From NCBI GenBank assembly GCA_036381835.1, contig DASVCA010000197.1, positions 1 to 19,030 of the forward strand: DNA of 19,030 bases, in the 5' to 3' direction. Positions 6,486 through 11,276 of the stretch are shown piece after piece; position 1 is the stretch's first letter, and each line of letters opens with the position of its first letter. The stretch is from DASULK01 sp036381835 (lineage in GTDB: Bacteria; Actinomycetota; Actinomycetes; Mycobacteriales; Micromonosporaceae). The notes under the pieces are model-generated. The model did no database searches, was not told the origin of the DNA, and saw only the letters and a list, made by a program, of their open reading frames with translations. The position numbers and the translations under genes were made by a program.

Positions 6486-6694
6486 TAGCCGTCGATCTCG
6501 ATCTCTTCCAGGTCGTCGAGCGAGATCTTCTCGAGCATCAGCCAACGGGCCAACGCGCGGCTGCCGTCCAGGTACAGCGGCGCGGATTCGGTGAAGGCGT
6601 TCGTCGCGTAGACGCGGACCAGCGTCGGCGGGCCCTCGTCCACCTCGATCCGCCAGCGGTGGTTCTTGTCCCGCCACGCCCGGGTGCGGGGCAT
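6485..6694 (-). CDS. Small hypothetical protein, 69 aa
   Basis: The protein begins MPRTRAWRDKNHRWRIEVDE, has an alternating beta-like segment (TLVRVYATNAF) and ends in an acidic helix (SLDDLEEIEIDG). The pattern suggests a small alpha/beta domain, but I recognise no family. The frame also has two GTG codons just upstream (6703 and 6700). ATG 6694 is preferred because the sequence TAGCGT ends exactly seven bases before it, the spacing expected for a leaderless transcript, and no ribosome site is visible. It is divergent from the gene at 6748 and convergent with the DJ-1-like gene. Confidence 0.65.
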   Translation of the reverse strand: MPRTRAWRDKNHRWRIEVDEGPPTLVRVYATNAFTESAPLYLDGSRALARWLMLEKISLDDLEEIEIDG

Positions 6695-6701
6695 GACCAC
6701 C

Positions 6702-6707
6702 ACGCTA
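6702..6707 (-). promoter_or_regulatory. Candidate -10 box placing the start at the ATG (leaderless)
   Basis: On the minus strand this is TAGCGT followed by seven bases and then ATG 6694. The arrangement TAnnnT plus 6-7 bases plus start codon is the known signature of leaderless actinobacterial mRNAs. No -35 with proper spacing is visible. Confidence 0.4.
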
Positions 6708-6747
6708 ACGGGTATCCGCGGGACAACGAGCCGGTACGGAGGACACG

Positions 6748-6984
6748 ATGACGCAGTTTCAACTCTCGCCGGTGGAGTCGCTGGTGTTCAACACCGTCAC
6801 CGCGCTCGAGGCGCGCGGCGAGACCCCGTACCCGGCGACCATCGCCCGCGCGGCAAGGCTGCCCGCCGATGAGCTCCATCAGGCCCTGCACAGCCTGACC
6901 GAGAAGAATCTGCTGCACCGTGAGGACCCCCCGGTCGACGGCGTCGATTTCGGGCCGCGCTGGTGCGTGCGCCAGCCGACCTGA
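6748..6984 (+). CDS. Small winged-helix-like protein, 78 aa
   Basis: A 78-residue protein with helix-turn-helix character: SPVESLVFNTVTALEARG, then PATIARAARLPADELHQALHSLTEKNLL, then a short strand region ending GPRWCVRQPT. The helix-turn-helix-wing order resembles MarR/ArsR-type winged helices cut to the DNA-binding core, and it lacks the flanking dimerisation helices of a full MarR regulator. It may be a small transcription factor or a general DNA-binding protein; no target can be assigned beyond its own divergent promoter. GGAGG lies seven bases before ATG 6748, so the start is secure. Confidence 0.65.
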   Translation: MTQFQLSPVESLVFNTVTALEARGETPYPATIARAARLPADELHQALHSLTEKNLLHREDPPVDGVDFGPRWCVRQPT

Positions 6985-7057
6985 TCGTCACCTCCGGGGG
7001 CCCGGGCCGTTAGATCCGATGGACGAACGAGCTTGGACCTGCGAAGGAGGTGCCGCG

Positions 7058-8044
7058 ATGGCGAACGATCGGCCGGTCTTCGTGGTCGGCTGCCCACGTT
7101 CGGGCACCACGCTGCTGCAGTTGATGCTGCACGCGCATCCGCGGATCGCCATCCCGCCCGAGACGCGCTTCCTGCTCGAGGTCTACCGTGACCGGCACCG
7201 CTTCGGCGACCTGCGTCGATCGGCGAACCGGCGCGCGTTGGCGCACTTCATCGTCAACCGTCCGCAGACCCGCTTCTTCGACCTGGGCCTGGACCCGCAG
7301 ACGATGATCCAGGAGATCGTCGCCGCTCCCCCGACGCTCGGCTCGGCGCTCGGCTCCGTCTTCCGGGCGTACGCGGACCGGTTCGGTAAGCCACGCTGGG
7401 GGGACAAGCGCCCGGCGTACCTGAACAACCTGGACGTGATCCACCAGCTGTTCCCCGACGCCCAGATCGTGCACATCGTCCGGGACGGGCGCGACTGCGT
7501 CGCTTCGCTGCAGGAGATGCCCTGGCACCGTCAGGGCATCTACCACTCGATCGCGGCGTGGGCGCAGGCGGTGGACAACGCCCGCATCGCCCGTCGCCGG
7601 CTGCCGGCCGACAGCTTCTACGAGCTGCGGTACGAGGATCTGGTCGCCGACCCGGAACGGGAGCTGAGGGCCCTGTGCGCCTTCCTCGGCGAGGCGTACG
7701 ACGAGGCGATGACCCGCCCGGCGGAGATCGCGGAGATCGCGGTGCCGGAGTACAAGACCTGGCACCGGCGCACCCGGGGCCCGGTGGACGGTGCAAGGGT
7801 CGGTAGTTGGAAGGAGCGGCTCAGCGACGCCGAGGTCGCCTTGTGCGAGGTGCTGCTCGCCGACCGGTTGAGCGCGTACGGCTACGACGTGTCCGGCGAC
7901 GGGCGGATCAAACCCGCCGACCGGCTGCGCTACGAGCGGATCATCGCCCGCCACCGGCTCGCCCGACCCAAGCGGGCGTTGGTGCGGGCGACCGACCGGC
8001 TGCGTCGGCTGCCGCCGCCCGCCGCTGTGCTCACCCGCCGGTGA
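7058..8044 (+). CDS. PAPS-dependent sulfotransferase family protein
   Basis: A 328-residue sulfotransferase of the bacterial Sulfotransfer_3-like group, which moves a sulfuryl group from PAPS to a hydroxyl or amine of a small molecule, lipid or sugar. The 5'-phosphosulfate loop is GCPRSGTTLLQLML (residues 11-24). The 3'-phosphate site is IVHIVRDGRDCVASL (137-151), and RYEDLVADPERELRALCAFLG is the conserved C-terminal signature. The acceptor is unknown. The start is ATG 7058, immediately preceded by GAAGGAGGTGCCGCG, one of the best ribosome sites in the window; an ATG at 7019 is less likely. The gene is monocistronic and ends 7 bp before the convergent SDR gene. Confidence 0.9.
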   Translation: MANDRPVFVVGCPRSGTTLLQLMLHAHPRIAIPPETRFLLEVYRDRHRFGDLRRSANRRALAHFIVNRPQTRFFDLGLDPQTMIQEIVAAPPTLGSALGSVFRAYADRFGKPRWGDKRPAYLNNLDVIHQLFPDAQIVHIVRDGRDCVASLQEMPWHRQGIYHSIAAWAQAVDNARIARRRLPADSFYELRYEDLVADPERELRALCAFLGEAYDEAMTRPAEIAEIAVPEYKTWHRRTRGPVDGARVGSWKERLSDAEVALCEVLLADRLSAYGYDVSGDGRIKPADRLRYERIIARHRLARPKRALVRATDRLRRLPPPAAVLTRR

Positions 8045-8051
8045 CGGGCGG

Positions 8052-8948
8052 TCAGACGATCGGTCGCCCGCCGGTGACCGCGATGACCTCGCCGGTCATG
8101 AAGCTCGACTCCGGGGAGGCGAGGAAGACGTAGGCCGGTGCGAGTTCGGCGGGTTGCCCGGGACGGCCGATCGGAGCGCTGGTGCCGAAGGATTCGACCA
8201 CGTTCGGCGGCATGGTGCTCGGGATCAGCGGTGTCCAGATCGCGCCGGGGGCCACGGCGTTGACGCGGATCCCCCGTTGGATGACGTCGGCGGCCAGCGC
8301 CTTGGTGAGATTCACGATCGCGCCTTTGGCGCAGGCGTAGTCCAGCAGTTGCGGGGAGGGCTGGAACGACTGGATGGAGGCGCTGTTGATGATGCTCGAG
8401 CCGGGTGGCAGGTGCGGGATCGCGTACTTGCACAGCCAGAACGTGGCGTAGACGTCGGTTTTGAACACCCGGTCGAGCTGTTCGGTGCTGATGCCGAGGA
8501 TGCCCTCCGACTGTGCCATCTGGAAGCCGGCGTTGTTGACCAGGATGTCGATGCCGCCGAAGTCGCGTACCGCGTGTTCGATGATGCTGCGGCAATGGTT
8601 CTCATCGGTGATGTCGCCGGGCACCGCCACCGCGGCCGGGCCGGCGGACTCGACCAGCTGTGCCGTCTCGGCCGCATCGTCGTGCTCGTCGTAGTAGGAG
8701 ATGAGCACGTCGGCGCCTTCCCTGGCGAAGGCCACGGCGATCGCGCGGCCGATGCCGGAGTCCCCGCCGGTGACCACCGCGCGTCGACCGGTGAGTCGCC
8801 CGCTGCCCCGGTAGGTCCGCTCGCCGTGGTCGGGCAACGGCTGCATGGCGGCGGTGGTGCCGGGCCAGTCCTGCTGCTGGGGCGCCTGTCCCTCGCGTTG
8901 GCCGTACTGAGTGGTCGGATCCTGCAGCGTGTACTGGTCGATGGTCAT
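8052..8948 (-). CDS. SDR-family oxidoreductase (YghA/general stress protein 39 type)
   Basis: A 298-residue short-chain dehydrogenase/reductase with the long N-terminal extension (about 50 residues, Gln/Pro-rich) typical of the YghA/GSP39 group. Cofactor binding is at TGGDSGIG (60-67) and NNAG (138-141). The catalytic residues are Ser191, Tyr204 and Lys208 in SASIQSFQPSPQLLDYACAK. The C-terminal GAIWTPLIPS and FMTGEVIAVTGG segments are as in the family. Substrates are not known for this group; the genes are often stress-induced. The start is ATG 8948 with GGGGAAGGA upstream, lying inside a small hairpin. The frame upstream to 9071 runs into the repeat element and is rejected. Confidence 0.92.
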   Translation of the reverse strand: MTIDQYTLQDPTTQYGQREGQAPQQQDWPGTTAAMQPLPDHGERTYRGSGRLTGRRAVVTGGDSGIGRAIAVAFAREGADVLISYYDEHDDAAETAQLVESAGPAAVAVPGDITDENHCRSIIEHAVRDFGGIDILVNNAGFQMAQSEGILGISTEQLDRVFKTDVYATFWLCKYAIPHLPPGSSIINSASIQSFQPSPQLLDYACAKGAIVNLTKALAADVIQRGIRVNAVAPGAIWTPLIPSTMPPNVVESFGTSAPIGRPGQPAELAPAYVFLASPESSFMTGEVIAVTGGRPIV

Positions 8949-8950
8949 GA

Positions 8951-8979
8951 CGTGCCGTCCTTCCCCGCGTTCCGGCACG
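8951..8979 (-). promoter_or_regulatory. Hairpin presenting the SDR ribosome site in its loop
   Basis: CGTGCCG (8951-8957) and CGGCACG (8973-8979) pair around a 15-base loop which on the mRNA contains GGGGAAGGA, the ribosome site of the SDR gene; the ATG follows two bases after the stem. It might tune translation, but a seven-pair stem in GC-rich DNA can arise by chance. Confidence 0.3.
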
Positions 8980-9010
8980 GCGTCACTACCCGGGCTGACC
9001 GGACCAAAAC

Positions 9011-9088
9011 CCCGCGATCTTGCAGTTCTGGTTGGGTTTTCGCGTAGTTTATTGGTATTTGTCGGCCCCAAAAGTGCAAGATCACGGG
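9011..9088. repeat. 78-bp inverted-repeat element (21-bp arms, AT-richer core)
   Basis: The left arm 9011-9031 (containing CGATCTTGCA) and the right arm 9068-9088 (containing TGCAAGATCA) are reverse complements at 18 of 21 positions. They flank a 36-bp core that is much richer in A+T than the surroundings. The element fills most of the gap between the MscS gene and the SDR gene, and its right arm overlaps the MscS stop codon. It contains no open frame. It may act as a terminator for the MscS transcript. The GATCTTGCA ends resemble short interspersed hairpin repeats I associate with Micromonosporaceae genomes, which is unverified recall. No target-site duplication is obvious. Confidence 0.7.
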
Positions 9089-10080
9089 TGGTTGGGGTGG
9101 TTGGGGCGGATGTTCACCGTCTTGGTCTCCGAGGCGATCCCGATGCCGTGCCGCTCCAGGCGATCCAGCACGCGTCGGGTGATCTCGTCCTTGACCGCCC
9201 GCGCCTGCCGCACCGGCACCACGAACCGGGCGGACAGCTCGACCCAGTTGTCGGTGATCTCGACGAACACCCGTGGGTCGATCTCCGTGCGGGCGACCGG
9301 GTAACGCCGGCCGATCGCCGCGATCGCCTCCTGGGCCGCGGCGGACGAGGAGGCCCGTTCCGCCTCCTCCCGCAGGATCCGCTCCGCCAGCCGCCAGTCG
9401 TCGCCGTACGGGATCGGCAGGGTCAGCTCCTCCCACAGGTGGTCGAAGATGGCGCTGCTGTTGTAGACCGGTTCGGAGAAGATCATGCGGTTGGAGACGG
9501 AGACGATCCGACCCGTGTGCTGCCGGGCGCGCCGCTCGGTCGTGGCCCGCGGGGAAGGGCCGTTCCTGCGGTCTTCGCCGGTCGCCAGGTCCCCTCCGCC
9601 GATCTCGAGCAGCTTGGTCCGCAGCGGCGTGATGTCGAGGACGTCGCCGCGCACCACCCCCAGCTGAATCCGATCGCCGACCCGGTAGTGCCGCCCGGTC
9701 AGGATGCTCACCCAGGCGGCCAGGGCCGCGATCACCTCCTGCATGGCCAGCGCGACGCCCGCCGCCGCCAGACCGATGACCACCCCCGCCCGGCCGGCGA
9801 ACGGCCGCCAGACCGCGGCGAGCGCGAGCAGCAGCACCACGGCCACCACGTAACGCACCCCTTTGCGCGCGTAGTAGCGGGTGTAGCTGTCGCGGATCAG
9901 GCGCGCCAGGAGTCGGCCGAGCAGGGACGCCACCACGGCGGCGCCGGCGAGCAGCACCGCGGTGGTGACGAGCCGGCCGAGCACGCTTTTGGTGTCGCGC
10001 AGCAGGTCGAGAAACTCCTCCACCCGCGGCCGGTTCCCCCGCTCGGCGTCGTCCAACCGCCGTACGCGGAGGTCGCCCAC
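9082..10080 (-). CDS. MscS-family mechanosensitive ion channel
   Basis: A 332-residue small-conductance mechanosensitive channel type protein. It has membrane helices at about 34-58 and 76-91, and the Gly/Ala-rich pore helix at about 96-127 (VVIGLAAAGVALAMQEVIAAL). The cytoplasmic beta domain starts at YRVGDRIQLGVVRGDVLDITPLRT. A hydrophilic Arg/Gly-rich insertion (about 161-189) interrupts the beta domain before GRIVSVSNRMIF. The C-terminal alpha/beta domain ends TKTVNIR and then a repetitive PNHPNHP tail encoded by a 9-bp tandem repeat. The start is GTG 10080 with a poor ribosome site, so it is uncertain. The product probably releases osmolytes on hypo-osmotic shock. It is divergent from the esterase gene at 10191. 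Confidence 0.88.
   Translation of the reverse strand: MGDLRVRRLDDAERGNRPRVEEFLDLLRDTKSVLGRLVTTAVLLAGAAVVASLLGRLLARLIRDSYTRYYARKGVRYVVAVVLLLALAAVWRPFAGRAGVVIGLAAAGVALAMQEVIAALAAWVSILTGRHYRVGDRIQLGVVRGDVLDITPLRTKLLEIGGGDLATGEDRRNGPSPRATTERRARQHTGRIVSVSNRMIFSEPVYNSSAIFDHLWEELTLPIPYGDDWRLAERILREEAERASSSAAAQEAIAAIGRRYPVARTEIDPRVFVEITDNWVELSARFVVPVRQARAVKDEITRRVLDRLERHGIGIASETKTVNIRPNHPNHP
9090..9104 (+). repeat. G-rich tandem repeat, predicted two-tetrad G-quadruplex
   Basis: The plus strand reads GGTTGGGGTGGTTGG, four GG runs with TT/GGT/TT spacing. It differs by one base from the thrombin-binding DNA aptamer GGTTGGTGTGGTTGG, which folds as an antiparallel quadruplex. It lies in a tandem GTGGTTGGG repeat (9089-9106) at the very 3' end of the MscS gene, on its non-template (opposite) side. 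Confidence 0.5.
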
Positions 10081-10137
10081 ATCACGGTCGATGGAATTGT
10101 GTCGCCGCGACGGGTGTCCGTCGGGCCGCCGTCCGCC

Positions 10138-10143
10138 TAGCGT
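10138..10143 (+). promoter_or_regulatory. Candidate -10 box for the secreted esterase
   Basis: TAGCGT lies 47 bp before ATG 10191 in the 110-bp divergent gap (10081-10190). It would start transcription near 10150. Only a poor -35 (TGTCCG, 10115-10120) is seen 17 bp upstream. Confidence 0.3.
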
Positions 10144-10190
10144 CGCGGCACGTCGACTCGGCGTCGGCGTTCACCTCGCGGGAGGGCACC

Positions 10191-11222
10191 ATGCGAACCT
10201 TCGTCCGCGCCGTCGCGATCGGGCTCGCGGCGACGCTGTTGTCGACCACACTCACCGCCGCCCCGGCGCAGGCCGCGCCCTACACCAAGACCCCGGAGTC
10301 CGGGTCGCTGACCGGCTACGACATCTCGGGGGTGTACGTCGCCGGGGTGTCCTCGGGGGGCTACATGGCGACCCAGCTGCAGGTCGCCTACTCGTCGCGT
10401 GTCCGGGGCGCGGGGATCTTCGCCGCCGGACCGTACTACTGCGCGCAGAACAACGTGTATCAGGCGCTGTACGGGTGCATGGACGATCTCTGGCCCACGT
10501 ACCTGAGCACCCTGCAGTCGTACACCCGCAGTTGGGCCTCGTACGGGTGGATCGATCCGGTCGCCAACCTGTCCGGGCAGCCGGTCTACGTCTTCCACGG
10601 CGGCAACGACGGCACCTTGAAGCGGTCGGTCAGCGACGACCTGGTCGGCTACTACCAGCATTTCGGGGCGAGTGTGCAGTACGACCACGGATCGGCGGCC
10701 GGGCATGGCTGGGTGACGCCGTACGGGACGAACCCGTGCTCGGCGACGGCATCGCCCTATCTGAACAACTGCGGCACGGATCCGCAGCAGGCGATGCTGC
10801 GCAAGCTGTTCGGGTCGGTGCAGGTGCCGAACACCGGGCCGCTGACCGGCCGGCTGATCCGCTTCGGCCAGAGCGCCCACGCGGTCAACGGCTACGCCTA
10901 CGGGCTGAGCATGGACACGTACGGGTTCGTCTACGTGCCGGCGTCGTGCGCCGCCGGCGAGTCCTGCCGGCTGCTCGTCGCCTTGCACGGGTGCGGCCAG
11001 GGGTACAGCGCGGTGGGGACGGCGTTCGTCGACCGGGCGAATCTGAACCAGTACGCCGACACCAACCGCATGATCGTGTTGTATCCGCAGGCCACCGCCA
11101 CATCGGTCAACCCGAACGGCTGCTGGGACTGGTGGGGGTACCTCGGTTACACCAACTATCCGATCAAGGGCGGCGCCCAGGTCGAGACGATCATGAACAT
11201 GGTCCGTCGGCTCGGCGGATGA
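10191..11222 (+). CDS. Secreted PHB-depolymerase-like esterase (circularly permuted type)
   Basis: A 343-residue exported alpha/beta hydrolase resembling the extracellular PHB depolymerase of Penicillium funiculosum, in which the nucleophile comes early in the chain. The signal peptide is residues 1-28 (MRTF, a hydrophobic core, then AQA). The lipase box is GVSSG with Ser54. The likely acid is Asp140 in HGGNDGTL and the likely base His172 in AGHGW, the order Ser-Asp-His with short spacings as in the permuted fold. Many Cys residues suggest disulfides. A C-terminal region (about 233-343) with LLVALHGCGQGY and NGCWDWWGYLG repeats esterase-like signatures. There is no separate substrate-binding domain. 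ATG 10191 has GGGAGGG upstream. Substrate (short-chain PHA or another ester) is not proven. Confidence 0.85.
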   Translation: MRTFVRAVAIGLAATLLSTTLTAAPAQAAPYTKTPESGSLTGYDISGVYVAGVSSGGYMATQLQVAYSSRVRGAGIFAAGPYYCAQNNVYQALYGCMDDLWPTYLSTLQSYTRSWASYGWIDPVANLSGQPVYVFHGGNDGTLKRSVSDDLVGYYQHFGASVQYDHGSAAGHGWVTPYGTNPCSATASPYLNNCGTDPQQAMLRKLFGSVQVPNTGPLTGRLIRFGQSAHAVNGYAYGLSMDTYGFVYVPASCAAGESCRLLVALHGCGQGYSAVGTAFVDRANLNQYADTNRMIVLYPQATATSVNPNGCWDWWGYLGYTNYPIKGGAQVETIMNMVRRLGG

Positions 11223-11242
11223 GGGGTTCGCCACAGCCCGCA

Positions 11243-11270
11243 TTGCCTTAGGTTAGGCTAACTTTATACT
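11243..11270 (+). promoter_or_regulatory. Sigma-70-type promoter, predicted leaderless start
   Basis: The -35 is TTGCCT (11243-11248), the spacer is 16 bp and the -10 is TATACT (11265-11270). Six bases follow and then GTG at 11277, so transcription should begin at or next to the start codon. No ribosome site precedes the GTG. This is the best promoter in the window. Confidence 0.75.
11248..11266 (+). promoter_or_regulatory. DtxR/IdeR/DmdR-type iron box
   Basis: TTAGGTTAGGCTAACTTTA matches the 19-bp iron-box consensus TTAGGTTAGGCTAACCTAA at 17 of 19 positions, including the entire first 15. It fills the -35/-10 spacer of the promoter at 11243-11270, so binding of the Fe2+-loaded repressor would block RNA polymerase. 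It predicts that the 11277 gene is expressed under iron limitation. Confidence 0.9.
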
Positions 11271-11276
11271 TCGCCG

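Noticed and set aside
5745..6677. A 310-codon open frame on the minus strand opposite the DJ-1-like gene
   Set aside because: No motifs or ribosome site; it spans two genes and a terminator hairpin.
8046..8090. GGGCG/CGCCC repeats between the sulfotransferase and SDR genes as a terminator
   Set aside because: Five-pair stem only and mostly inside SDR coding sequence.
8911..10140. A 409-codon open frame on the plus strand opposite the MscS gene
   Set aside because: Composition is shadow-like, and it crosses the inverted-repeat element and the divergent promoter.
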